From Plantago major (lineage: Eukaryota; Streptophyta; Magnoliopsida; Lamiales; Plantaginaceae), in NCBI GenBank assembly GCA_026545765.1, contig CM048839.1, positions 90,920,914 to 90,984,913 of the forward strand: a stretch of 64,000 nucleotides of DNA, written 5' to 3'. The notes beneath the pieces were generated by a model. The model saw only the letters and a program-made list of their open reading frames with translations. It had not been told where the DNA came from and searched no databases. A program made the position numbers and the translations under genes. This document shows positions 12,740 through 23,688 of this stretch, piece after piece. How positions within the stretch are numbered: position 1 is the first letter of the stretch; every line of letters begins with the position of its first letter.

Positions 12740-13529
12740 TGTCAGGGAGTGAATCCACCACACCTACTAAGTGATTACCAAGTCTTCTTCCTGACCCTAT
12801 AGCAAGCACAAGTCCGCCTAGTGAACCTTCAGATGGTCGGATCACAGTAAGGACCTGCACAAAGACTAGTGGGGGGGGGGGGAGGGTGTTAGAAAGGTAG
12901 ATCCGGTTTGCTTAGGGTCAAACCGGATAAAGACTTTACTTGAGAGAGATTGAGTGTCTACTCTGTAAAAGTATGATTATGGGAAATAGTGACTTACTGT
13001 AGCATGGAAATCTGTGCCATATTTATAGCTATGTGTCTTCAAATGGAGGGACTCACAAGATTGTGCCAAGTGTAGGCTTCACAACGTGCCACCAATGCCT
13101 TATTGGGCTCAAAGCCCATTAGATAGGTTTACCCCAAATCTTACTGGGCTGTATGAGGGCATAATTGGTATTTCAGTGTCACGATCGGACCTCCTGATAT
13201 GCTTTAAGGTCCGGATCGGACTAAACTATTTGTTCCAGCACAGTACACATGGTCTCTTGGTGATGAGACGTCCAACCTTTAGGTCATACGATCCGAAGCT
13301 AGTCTTTTTACTGTCAATACTTGTACAAAGAGCGGTACAAGTGGTGAGGTAGGTCAGACAGCGTGTCCGGACCTGTTCCTGCCTTGAACCAAAGTCCGAA
13401 TACTCTTATGAGGGTCGGACCAGTGGTATCGGACCATCTGGTCGAGCTTCTCAGTGAGTGTACACTAATTCGCCTTAGGATTCATCTTTAGAACGTCTTA
13501 AACGGATTGGACATTGTTCCGTACCAACA
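12740..13529 (-). repeat. 3' LTR of element A
   Basis: On the plus strand the unit starts TGTCAGGGAGTGAATCC and ends CCGTACCAACA. Read on the minus strand these match the TGTTGATACG... start and the ...GACTTCACCCTCAACA end of the B and C LTRs. Shared phrases include the G-run at about 12871, GTAAGGACCTGCACAA, and the GGTTTGCTTAGGGTCAAACCGG palindrome. It is directly followed by the polypurine tract. The matching 5' LTR is not in the window. Confidence 0.7.
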
Positions 13530-13547
13530 TATGTCCCCCTAGTTTCC
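13530..13547 (-). other. Polypurine tract of element A
   Basis: On the minus strand GGAAACTAGGGGGACATA sits directly against the 3' LTR. The same 18-mer abuts the 3' LTR of B (59159-59176) and, apart from element D, that of C (49088-49105). This is the expected site of plus-strand priming. Confidence 0.8.
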
Positions 13548-14165
13548 AAGTATGTTTGTAGAAGATAGTTGTGAAACTATAATTTTAAGTGTGGGAGAGC
13601 TTTTCTGTTGTTGGTCCAGTCCGTTTCTTAGAAAAGGAAAATTCTTGTGGTCCGTATCCTTGATGGGTAAATACTTGATGCTTTTCCCATATCTCCCCCC
13701 CCCCCCCTTCTTTCAGTCCGAGACAGAGGGTCCCGGACTGTTGGAAAAGAGGTATTTGTAAGCGAGACTGTGTTTGGCATCAAGTTAATTTTTTTCTTAT
13801 CCGATACTGTCGTAGTATGATGATCCATACGCTATATACTGTAGAGGTGAAGTCCGGACGAGCATACTGTCGAAGTATGGGTATTCGAAGAGCGCAGTGC
13901 TATGGGCTGCGAGCAGTTTAGTCTGGAGTGAGGTCATTGGGCCTCAAATTGTGTGTAATGGGCTGGGCCATGTACAGTCTTCTCAGCCCACGGGTGCGCG
14001 TGATAGTGTAAAATATATCATCTGAAGAGTTTTTTTACTTGACAACAATTGGGTTAAGTCATCATTTCACCAAGTGGTTTAATTCTGGCCATGGGATTAA
14101 TCGCGATGAACGAACGAGATTGAATCCTGATAGACGCGACAATTCGGCTTCCCAATTTAGCCTCC
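13548..14165. other. Element A 3' untranslated region
   Basis: Non-coding. It contains a C-run at about 13691 and a block reading AAAAGAGGTATTTGTAAGCGAGA at about 13745. The block is also kept in C (about 49374) and, inverted, in B (about 58940-58995). Short frames here have no domain. Confidence 0.5.
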
Positions 14166-14175
14166 CTATAAATAG
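14166..14175 (+). promoter_or_regulatory. TATA box of the antisense gene in element A
   Basis: CTATAAATAG in CTCCCTATAAATAGCAAC. The same decamer occurs in the antisense direction of element B (57700-57709, minus strand). In both elements it precedes a leader with a conserved TTGCAA|GT splice donor. The direction is opposite to gag-pol. Confidence 0.6.
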
Positions 14176-14248
14176 CAACATTTACCGTCATTTGCCCATC
14201 GCTTAAAGAGAGAATTTTCGCAATCCTACTGAATCCGAAGCATTGCAA

Positions 14249-14689
14249 GTGAGACCGAGTGTTGTGCCTGTCGTTGTCAGTCGCTTTCGTTTCCAGATCT
14301 CTCTTTTATTTATTGCTTTCTTTTTGGCTTAGGCTGTGCTTGTTTATCCTTGGCATGCCGCTCTTTATTCTTTTCATATCCATTGTATCTGCTCTTGAAT
14401 AAGTAGTTAGACTCGGATAAATATTTGACCCATAGCTCGGACTGTAGATGACATAAGTAGTCGGACTGTAGCAAATCATAATTATCTAGAATAAAATGAA
14501 TCCATAGCCTGAAAGTAGACTGTGCGTATGGATCTGTTGGTTCGGACTATATGACCCTATAAGTAGGGAGATGCCTTCTTATGTTTGCCTTGCATGCTGC
14601 CCGTTCCAGTTGAGTCGGACGGTGTCTTGTACGACTATCGGACAATCAACAATTCGGAGTCTAAGTTGCTTCCTTTTCTATTGCCCTAG
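14249..14689 (+). other. 5'UTR intron of the antisense gene in A
   Basis: Donor CATTGCAA|GTGAGA and acceptor TTTTCTATTGCCCTAG. Element B has the same arrangement (TTTGCAA|GTAAGT to CTTTCCCTAG, 57255-57514). The exon that follows starts TTGTCCGAGAGCGATAG in A and ATGTCCAAGAGCGATAG in B, so A has lost the start codon (ATG to TTG). Confidence 0.55.
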
Positions 14690-16073
14690 TTTGTCCGAGA
14701 GCGATAGTCAGAATCATTCCGAAGGTGAGGAGTATACATCTGGATCTGGATCCGACTCGAAAGCTACCAGTAGCCAATTCCAGCAAGAACTAGACACTGC
14801 TTTGGATTTCCTGGATGAATTAGTCAACATTGATGGGGAGTCGGATGCAGAGCCTCGTGAGTCTGTCAATGTTGCGGGAATCTCACTAATTGAACCACAT
14901 GCAACCTCAATGGAAATGGTGGAAACGGATGCTAGAGAAGGAGGCGATGATGAAGTACTTCCGGTACCTCTTCTCTATCTTATTCGAGGTTTGGCTTATA
15001 ACACGCGAATCCACCCAAACTTACTCCCTTTTATTCCGGATCCACAAGCTCCTCAGATAGAGGAAATTATTCCTTCCCATCCCACAGAAGAGAATGTCCA
15101 TCAGACTGGAGATGATGACGAGGAAGCTGGTGAACTTCCAAATGTTCCACTCAGAGGAATGAGTTCCGGGGAATTGCAAGTACGAGTGCGGCGCTCGTAT
15201 CTCTGGATGAAGATGGTCCTTCTAATCCGAAGCGCCGTGTTTCAAAACAGAGAGATGCTCCGACACCAATGGCAGGGGTGGTGCCTAAAAGATCGAAGTT
15301 CAGAGAGGCTACGAAGATCAAGTTTCCACGGCCTGCGTCAGAGGTAACATGTCCCAATCCTTATGAGGAGTTAAACACTGATGGAATTCTTACAACCTGC
15401 CCATCTAAGATTGTTGCGGACGATATCTCCGAGCTCCGCCGGAAATATGAAATTCCGGAGTCAGTAGAGATTTTGATTCCTGCTGCGGAGCATGCTTTTT
15501 ATAACCCTCTTGTAGGTTATATTTGTGTTCATGAGGCAGCTCTTCAATGCGGGTGGAGACTTCCAATGGCCACATGCTTTAAGGATATTTTCTTGAAGTT
15601 GAATATAGGTCCGAGCCAAGTGATCCCAAATTCGTTGGGTAACTTGATTTTCTTCGGAGTATTGTGCAAGAAGCTTGGGATAGAGGTGAACTTCGAAAAA
15701 ATCAATCATCTCTTCCAATGCGTCTTAAGTAAGGGCAATCAACTTTTTTATACTTTTTTGGTCCGACAGACTATATGTTCTTTGATGATCCAATTTCATC
15801 GCTTGGGGTCAAGTGGTGGGAAAGGTACTTTTTCGTCCGGATGACTTTGAAGCCTGGACAAACTGAAGACGAAAGGGAGAAGTGGGGTCTGCCCTTAATG
15901 TTCCGTTGGGCGAACATCCAGGATTCGAAGGTAGATGAAGTGCCAAAATAGATGGAGGAGCTACATAAGGGTGAACAGTATTCGTTCCAAGGATTAATCT
16001 GTCAACCTCTTCCTTACCTTAGTGGCTTAACTGGAGAAGTTTTTTTGTTGGGGGGGGGGGGGGGGCGACTTCA

Positions 16074-16174
16074 GTAAGGGACTTCCCTTTATATGTTAAT
16101 ATGTACATTCGTTCCGAACGTCGTATATGCTGAGTCTTCCGTATTAATTTCTGTTTTCTTTTTATTGTCTGTAG
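16074..16174 (+). other. Intron in the antisense gene of A
   Basis: Donor GACTTCA|GTAAGG and acceptor TTTTTATTGTCTGTAG, 101 bp, T-rich. The B counterpart is at 40804-40960 (GATTTTG|GTGAGT to CTTTCGTAG). The exon edges match: an Asp-Phe pair before, and FEYTMS just after. Confidence 0.55.
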
Positions 16175-16668
16175 GTTATTGGTTTGAGTATACCATGTCC
16201 AGCCTGTGGAATAAGAAGCAAGCGCAGAACGAAGCGCAACAAGCTCAAGTGGCGGCAGGGCTCCGTGATGCCATAATCCACACTTCCCCTAATTTGCCTC
16301 AGGACGATCCCAAGAAAGTTACACACTTCCAAGTGCAAGAAGAGGATAGTATGGCGGCCGGCCTCGGGTCTATTGAGTTGGCTGTCCCTGATAAGGGCAT
16401 GAAAAATTCCAAAAAATCAAGAAAGACAACTGTGAAGGTGAGTGGTTCCGGATCTCAAGTTGTGCAAGAAACTCCGGCAATTAGCTCCGGATCCATTACT
16501 GTGCAAGAGACTCCTGAGGGGTCAAGAAAGAGGCAATCCGAGTCGGTGCTTGCGCCCCCACCAAAGAGGAGGAACAATGATAAGCGTGGGTATGATGAGG
16601 AAGAGGCTCGGGTGAAGGCACTGTCTTTCGTAGAACGGATGACTGAATGTGAAGAAGCACACTCGAAG

Positions 16669-16747
16669 GTACATCGTTGTAATTCCCATATTCTCTTCCA
16701 TGAGTGTTTCCTTTGAAATAATTGTAGTGTCGGAATTGTTATCGTAG
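16669..16747 (+). other. Second coding intron in the antisense gene of A
   Basis: Donor TCGAAG|GTACATC and acceptor TTATCGTAG, 79 bp. Element B has an 81-bp intron at the same place (40266-40346, CGGAAG|GTAAAA to TTTTCAG). The exon ends AHSK in A and AHRK in B. Confidence 0.55.
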
Positions 16748-18641
16748 ATGGGATTCATTCTCCGGGAGGAGAAGAGGAGGGCTGCTGCCTATGCCGATCT
16801 TGGAGCTCGTCTACAAGCAGTTGAGCAACAAAAAGAGCAGGATTTGAACAAGATCCGAGAGTTGGAGGAGCAACTGATGCTCTCCGAAGCTGCTAAGGCC
16901 AAAGAAGAAGCTGAGGTAGTGGAGCTCAAGTCACTCGCTGTTGATAGAGATGAGTATATCGCGAAGATCTTTGGCCGATTACTCTCCTTCAAGGAGAAGA
17001 TCGTTCAGGAGCTTGTCAAAGCCCGAGTGAGCATAGCTAGGGAGTTTCGTGCCTCGCCCTCTGGCCGGTATGATAGAGAGATATCCTATGATAAGGCTCG
17101 CTTGGATGGGTTTTCCACCTGCCTCGGATAGCTGATTAAAAAGGGCGTGCTCCGGAAGGAGTTTAATAACTTGAAGCTTGGCATTGAATCCTCCAAGAAC
17201 TCCGATGGCACTAAGTTTATTTCTGGTAGCGTAACTGATGAAGAGCTCAAAGGCTGTGAATTTGCTGAGATTGTTATGGAGGGAGAGGATGACTTCACGC
17301 TCAACCATGGTGGTCCGTGTGACACCCCATATTTTGACGTACCTTAGTACTTTTTGTCCTCACATGATTTATTAGTGTTACTTTATTTGTCTCGAAGTAT
17401 ATTAGAATTATTTTAGTATGTTGGTGAAGATTGTTTTAAAAGTTTATTATTTGTTTTAGAAGTCAATATAACTTGTCAGTTTGTAATATGTGTGGTTATT
17501 TATTTTGTACTTTCATTAAAGAAGAGAAATTATTTTTGGTGTATTTTTCCTACTTAAAAATCTGATTATTTTATCCTTTAATTTGTTGGTGTAATTATTT
17601 GAAAATAATTTGATAATCATCTCTTAAATTCATCTTTATGAATGATTAATGTGCCAAGACTTCTTTTTTAATTTTTAACTTAATAGAAGTCTTAATTTGT
17701 AGCTTTATTGATGAAATATGTAAGAATCTTGATTGATGTTTATGTGAAGAGATTTTATTTTAATTCATTAATTCGATAAATGGTAATTACTTGTGTGCTT
17801 TGATTAATTTAAAACGTGAAGAGTCACTTTTTAATTATTTAATTTAAATGCATGTCTTTATGTGTGTGTGGCTCTTTTAATGTTTAGAAATTATAGTGTT
17901 ATTTTATATTCATATATTTCAAAATACAAGAGTTTGCTAACTTGAGGTTTCTTTAATGAATAAAATATTTTTATTTCTTTTACATGTTACGGTACGAAAG
18001 GTCGCTTGTAATGTCGAATGTTTCATGCTATGTTTCAGCTATGTTTCGACCAACCTTCTGATTTTATTTTCATTTGTCTTTTATGTTTATTTTCATGTTA
18101 CTTATGCATGTCCAAGTGTAATATTGACTATGCATATTCAATATTTTGAGTTTAGTTATTACATTTACATGTCTAATTGTGAGTTCATTTTAATTGCTCT
18201 AAATGTTGCATTTTTCGGTGTGTCACGTTTTATTTTTTTGTACAATTGACCCTATGTGATACCAAAAACGTTTTTGAGCTTTTTCCCAAGTAAAATCTGA
18301 TAATTTATCATTAGTTATTGTGTTTAAATGTTGAAAAAAAATGTGAAAGGTCTCTCTTCAAATTGCACCTTTATTGTTGGTTTTATCATGAGTTTTAAGT
18401 GCAATTTAAGCCATTTAAATTGTCATTTATTTTTAGCTCTTCAACCCTTTCACCTTCCATAAATCCTCCCTATAAATACCCTCTTTTTCCAGCTCTCATT
18501 TGTCCAAAAATGTTTTGGGCATTTTCTTCAAAAAAAATCTTCAAGTACTAGTCTCTTATTTTCAAGTTTGTAGCAAGTTCTTCTTGCAAGTACTTTCATA
18601 ATTCGTGCTCTTCCTAACCTTCAAATGTGAGTGTTCTACAA

Positions 18642-18644
<3 letters not shown>

Positions 18645-18718
<74 letters not shown>
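18645..18718. repeat. (TA)n microsatellite
   Basis: About 37 uninterrupted TA units within the F LTR, just downstream of its TATA box. Likely length-variable. Confidence 0.95.
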
Positions 18719-18721
<3 letters not shown>

Positions 18722-19183
18722 TTCAAAACCTGGAAGGTATTTTAATATGTTTTCAACTTATATATAAGTAATGCATGGTTTCCAAAACGCACGTTCTATT
18801 GCATTAAAACCCAAATCACGAAAGAGTTTTAGCATGCTTCCGCTGATTTTGAAAGATATATATATTTTTTATATACATGATTGTTATTTTATTTTGATTG
18901 ACGGTTCAAGAAATATATGCACGTTTGGTTCAGGTTAATTGGCTTGTAGTTTGGTCAGTTGTGTCTGGCGAGCTACTTGTCGGTTTCCTTTTCCCATTCC
19001 CTTTAAATCGAGTGATAGAAGCCTTCACTGATTTAGTTGGGTCGTAGAATTCCACCCATGTACCATGGCAGGGTCCTGACTGGATAGTTTGATCGACTAT
19101 CAGGGAGACATAAGGCCTGTTTTACTGTGGGGTTATAAGGAGCGGCATGAAATAATGTTTTTCAGAAAAGTACATATTGAAAG

Positions 19184-20024
19184 TGTTAGAACTTATGATC
19201 CCGGATTGGTACTTGGAACTAGATCAACAGACAATGTTGCCAACAATGTTGTTCAACAATGTCTATAGTAAACAGATAGCAGCGGATGAATAATATTTTA
19301 ACTTCTATTACCAAGCCAATATATAGAAATATATATTGGCAACGCCTTAGGCAAAATATCTACTGACAGGAAAAGTAGATCTAATCAACTAAGTTTAATA
19401 CAATCACAAACGATTGATTAAATAACCAAAACTAGCCCTAGAAGAACCAACAGTAAAAGCTATTCTAGGTCGATGTTTGAAAGAGTTATTCCAACAATGA
19501 ATACTCTTAGACAAACTCTAAAGCTAGCAGAAAACAAGAAGCCGAAACTCTTAAATCTTTTATGATCTTTTCAAAAAGCTCAACCTTGCTTTGCTGAATC
19601 CTTGCATATATATACTTGAGATGTCGACCTCTTCCATCTATGTCGAAAGGCAATAGGATCTCAACAAAGGCAATTTTCCTTTTACTTGTTTTCTTCAATA
19701 TGCGCATAGAAGGAAATTTCCATATTTCGATTCTTCATAAAATATATTCCTTCTTGCTTTCACCACAAGCTGTTCTTTTTCCTTAAATCATTTCTTGTTC
19801 GATTTGTCAATACTTCCAGTCCAAGTTTCCTGTCCAATGTGCTTTGTCTTCGATGTCTACAGCAATGCTATATCTTCAATGTTATGTCAGCATTGAATTC
19901 TATCCTGTCACAATGTTATACAATATTGATAATCCTGCAGCTTCATAAACAACAACAAACACAAACTTGGAACTGATTATTGAAAGACAAGATTATCAAA
20001 ATATAAGTGCATGCTGCACTTTCA
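19184..20024 (-). repeat. 3' LTR of Sirevirus G
   Basis: On the plus strand it reads TGTTAGAACTTATGATCC ... GCTGCACTTTCA. It pairs with 29007-29846. Differences from that copy include G/T near 19223 and a 2-base change near 19295. Two CAATGTTG words lie at 19232 and 19244. Confidence 0.95.
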
Positions 20025-20037
20025 ATCTCCCCCTTAA
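20025..20037 (-). other. Polypurine tract of G
   Basis: Minus-strand TTAAGGGGGAGAT directly abuts the 3' LTR. Two further near-copies lie inside the element at 20109-20119 and 20225-20236 (core AAGGGGGAG). Repeated upstream tracts are a known feature of Sireviruses. Confidence 0.85.
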
Positions 20038-20219
20038 TCTTATTCTTTCATCACAAAACAAAACAAGAGATTAATAGAAACATAACTAAGAACTGCTAAA
20101 GATCTATTCTCCCCCTTAACCAGACAGCTTAAGAAATATTCAAGAGAATTTAACATATTACAAACCCACACAAATTATAATTGTTCAACACAGAATCAAG
20201 AAGAATGAACTCAAGTTAT

Positions 20220-22298
20220 CTATTCTCCCCCTTTTTGTGAGGAAAGAAAAGAAACTAGAGTACTTCTAAACTTCAGATTGTTTGAGATTTGCTCATCAAG
20301 CCCTTTGATTTGCTCCAGAATCAGCTTGTCCTGTTCAGTTAAAATACCTGCAGACAAAGTTTCAATGTTAGGGATCAATGTTGAACCAACATGTAGGTCA
20401 ACATTGGAACGTTGAGCAGCAACTACAGAGCTTTCTGGTGCATCAGCTTTGTTAGTAGAAAGGGGAATATTCTCCTCCACATCCATGTTCACAGAAACAT
20501 CAGGATCTACCCAAGGAAGATCACAGATCCTGTCATGTGTTTCCAGCAGTTGTTTGGTGACTGTGATGGATTTGAAGTTGGAATGATAGACATCATTGGC
20601 TTTGACCTCAATACCCTGCATCTGAAGGACAGCAAATATAGTGGATGGGAGAATCAAATGGCCTCTGATCCCTCTATTCTTGGAATTTTCTAGATGCTTG
20701 AGAATCCTTTCTCCCAGATTGACATTGTAACACATTTTAATCCTGTAAAGCAACATGGCTGCCTCTTGACTGAGCTTGTTGTTATTGGAAGATGGCAGCC
20801 AGTTGTACAAGCAGATCCTGGCAAGAACAGATACTAGAGAACAACAATATTTCAGATCTAGAGTCCCAGTAGGCCACGATTTTAATTTTCCTGCAGTTAG
20901 CTCTCTAGCAATCTCATCCATAGTCACCTCCACAGGAGTCTCAACCTCATCCCTATTTCTATGTTCGAGGAGGGATTCGAACCCCCGACACCGTGGTTCG
21001 TAGCCACGTGCTCTTCGATGGTTATCCCACGATTCCCTCAAAGCCTATACGCGATGGATCAGCACTGTATTGATGTCCTTAGAAGTCAAGAAGAATACAT
21101 CACCCCTAAGATACACACAGTGATGCTTACCATGGCCTTCACTACCAAAATTCTCAGATAAATGAGCATAAAATTCTTTGATGATTTCAGGAACAAAAGC
21201 AGCATATTGGGTAACAGCATAAAAGAGATTCCTTTTCTTCAGATAGGCAACCAAGTTATACTCTTCAAATGATTCCTCTTTAATTATCTTCTCAACATCT
21301 ATAGCATTATTTTTGATTTTCTCATATTTTTCTAGATTCTTGTTATCATAGAACAAATGAGAAACTGCATCTTCATCCCAATCAGAACCATCTGTAAACA
21401 CAGGTTCAGAGGATAGATCATTTACCTCAGGATCTTCAATCTGATCTTCTCCAAGAATGACATCCTCATCATCAAGTGATTCTTCTTCAGATTCTTCCTC
21501 TGTCTCAGCTTCATAATCTTCAGAGTCATCTGAGTTTTCATCTGAGTTGCTCAGATCTTCTTCATCAACCATTGACTCATCCTTAGAGTCATCTTCAGTT
21601 TCTGGCTCATAATCCTCCATATCATCAGAGCTTTCATCATTGTTATCATCATGAGCAACTGATGTTGCAGCAACATCCTCATCTATATTCATCGGGTCAC
21701 TTTCTATTTTCTCTGAGTCATCTGACTGCCAATCTTCCACCTCAACTGGTTCAATAGTAGGCTCATTTGCGGGTTTCTCAACATTTTCAGAGTGCATGCT
21801 TGTCTGATTCTCATCACCATTAAGGCCATCAGTAGCCGTTTCCCCTGTTTTGTCAGGTTGTTGTACATCATCTTCTACAACAGATGAAGGGTTTTGGGGG
21901 TTTTCTCTCAGATCTGCATGTTGAATTTCGGTGTGTTCAACATCTTTCCCAGCATCCTCCATGGGAGCATCTTTCTCTATCCCCATTGGGCTTTCATCAT
22001 CATCCCTCAGATCTTGTGGCAAGTAGACTGGCATGTTTCCCAATTTAACAAGAGTTTCTGCAGCAAACTGAGAGGGGTTTGATGGTGACGACTCTGTTTG
22101 GGTTTTTGAAGATGGAGATGGTGGTTTTGGTACAGGAGATGGGAGTTTTTCAGCACAATCTTCCGAATCCTCACTTATCTCATAGACTGGAATCTCAAAA
22201 TCGGCAGGTTCGGCACGGATGGGAAGAGGATATGCTTGCTCCCCCTCAGGTGTTTGCAACGAAACTCCGGGCAAGACGGGTTTTGTCGGAGACGACAT
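20220..22298 (-). pseudogene. Envelope-like / Sirevirus extra ORF, one in-frame stop
   Basis: The start is ATG at 22298. The first 417 codons are acidic and Ser/Asp/Glu-rich (SDDSEDYEAETEEESEEESLDDED), as in the extra ORF of Sireviruses. A globular part follows (FYDNKNLEKYEKIKNN, FVPEIIKEFYAHLSENF, VYLRGDVFFLTSKDIN). A TAG at 21045-21047 interrupts, and the same frame continues to 20220 with VEVTMDEIARELTAGKLKSW and a C-terminal helical stretch. The second half matches the plant transposon protein domain found downstream of Sirevirus pol. Between the halves (about 20960-21050) lies foreign sequence that includes a plastid tRNA piece, read in frame. No clear signal peptide or transmembrane helix was seen, so an envelope role is unproven. 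The protein is probably non-functional in this copy. Confidence 0.75.
20966..21014 (-). other. Plastid-type tRNA-Arg(ACG) 3' fragment
   Basis: On the minus strand 49 nt carry an anticodon arm with loop CTACGAA (anticodon ACG, stem CGTGG/CCACG), a variable loop and a T arm (GGTTCGAATCC). From memory this equals the last two thirds of chloroplast trnR-ACG. The acceptor 5' strand and D arm are absent: the 21 nt upstream do not form GCTC/GAGC, and the end reads CTCGAAC rather than CTCGCCC. It is a fragment, not a working tRNA gene. Confidence 0.75.
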
Positions 22299-23688
22299 TG
22301 TTCAGATCGTGAATGCAGAGTTGAAGGAGAAAGAGCGGGAGAGTGGTTTTGGTTGAGAGTGATAGGTGAGTAAAGTGAGGGGAAGGTGAAGAGTTTGGGA
22401 GAAAAAAGTGAATAAGGAGAAAAGATTTTTTTTTTATTATTATTATTATTTTTTTTTTAAAAGAATGTGGTTTGGAAAGATGGCAGTTTTAGTGAGTGGT
22501 GGAGAAGTGGGCTAATGAGAGAAGGTAATATGGTTGAAGGAGTGTTTTTGGTTGGTTTGCTTCAAAGATCATAACCATATATATCAAAACACAAACCAAG
22601 ATCTGTACACAGCTGTTAATATGAGATTAAGGAAAGCAAATGACCACCGTATCAATTAGGTCAAAATGAAGGAGATTCTCAAAACTCAGCCTAGGGACTA
22701 CATTTTTGGTTTAGGAAACAAATCAAGATCAGATAAGAGTAAGACACTTACCAGGTTACCCAAGGCTTACCAGATTACCCAAGGCACAAAATTACTCCCC
22801 CTCAAACCCAACCCAAAGAACACAGAAGGAGCACACAAAAACACAGCAAAGAAAGGTACTTCACGCACAGACCATTCTTAATGTAAGTCAGCTATGAAAC
22901 CAAGTCTCAAGATGTGCAGATTCGATTAACACCACTAATGCTGCAGGCAAAAATAGAAAGAGAAAGGAATACCAAAGAAACACACCCAACATTTCCTCAA
23001 AAAGTAAATTGAACAATTAACATAAGTGTGAGTGGGGGTGACCATGAGACTGTGAACCATGTCAAATAATTGGAACACGTATGAATCCGCTCCAAAGCCG
23101 AAGCCTATGCGGAGTTAGGCAAACACACGTCTCATGGCATAAAGATCACTCATTTGACCACATTGGGTGAATTGGTACTCAGACAGTGAACCAAAGACAT
23201 TACGAGAATCGACACTTTTGTGCGTCGGTTTCAAAGACTGAGCCATCAACCCTCACGACATATGACACATTGGCCACGTCGATATTTGGATAGTATTTGA
23301 AACCTGCCCAACATGATCCTCGACGGAAACACTTCGAGCCCTTGTAATCATAATTCATTAGATTTATTAAGCATAAAGGACAGGAGGCAACATCAAGAGT
23401 GAGTCAAGGTACGAGTAAAAATAGCCAAAAAACAGTAAAAGTGGGTTTTACAGAAAGCAAACACACAAGAGACTCAATCCCTTTCAACCTTGGTTTCAAA
23501 CAGTCTTTCAACCCCTAAGCATCACCACTGTAAGCTACAAATCAGGAACAGCCATTGACCAGCACAGAAGCACAAAAAACACATTGACACACAAGAAGAA
23601 AAAAAATAAACAGAAAAAAAACACTAGGTAAACACAGAAGTCAATGTTGACCAGGATGTTATGTCAACATTGCTTGCAGCAAATCCTA
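22299..23688 (-). other. Spacer between RNase H and envelope-like ORF of G
   Basis: Non-coding. It holds an (ATT)n patch at about 22427-22460, a CAATGTTG/CAACATTG pair at 23642-23672 and the conserved block at 23208-23317. Promoter or splice signals for the downstream ORF would be expected here, but none is certain. Confidence 0.6.
23208..23317 (-). other. Conserved non-coding block shared with element D
   Basis: Four blocks match 44965-45077 in element D: CACTTTTGTGCGT (23213-23225), GCCATCAACCCTC (23242-23254), CATATG plus CCACG, and TAGTATTTGAAAC (23291-23303). The spacing is almost the same: 78 versus 82 bases from first to last block. A 4-bp stem, 23256-23259 with 23278-23281, is kept in D with a compensatory change. 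Confidence 0.7.

Larger units (their letters stand above)
14690..17317 (+). pseudogene. Antisense ORF of element A, N-terminal and middle parts
   Basis: This encodes a Tat antisense-ORF protein resembling the Transposase_28 family (putative gypsy-type transposon protein). It starts with acidic low complexity (SESDSQNHSEGEEYTSGSG), then AYNTRIHPNLLPFIPDP. The conserved core follows at about 15340-15830: ISELRRKYEIPESVEILIP, YICVHEAALQCGWRLP, SQVIPNSLGNLIFFGVLC. The C-terminal half (16175-17317) is basic, then coiled coil (about 16760-16950), ending DDFTLNHGGP at the F insertion. Breaks seen by comparison with B are a missing start ATG, frameshifts near 15180 and 15810, a TAG near 15950 and a TAG at 17129-17131 where B has Gln. 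Introns lie at 16074-16174 and 16669-16747. Function is unknown; such antisense ORFs are described for Tat-lineage elements. The reading frame continues at 30300. Confidence 0.7.

Noticed and set aside
20966-21014. Functional tRNA gene
   Set aside because: The D arm and 5' acceptor strand are missing and the 3' acceptor bases are changed; only the anticodon and T arms remain.
20220-22298. A true viral envelope glycoprotein
   Set aside because: No signal peptide, membrane span or cysteine pattern was seen; the term envelope-like is kept only as the customary name for the position.
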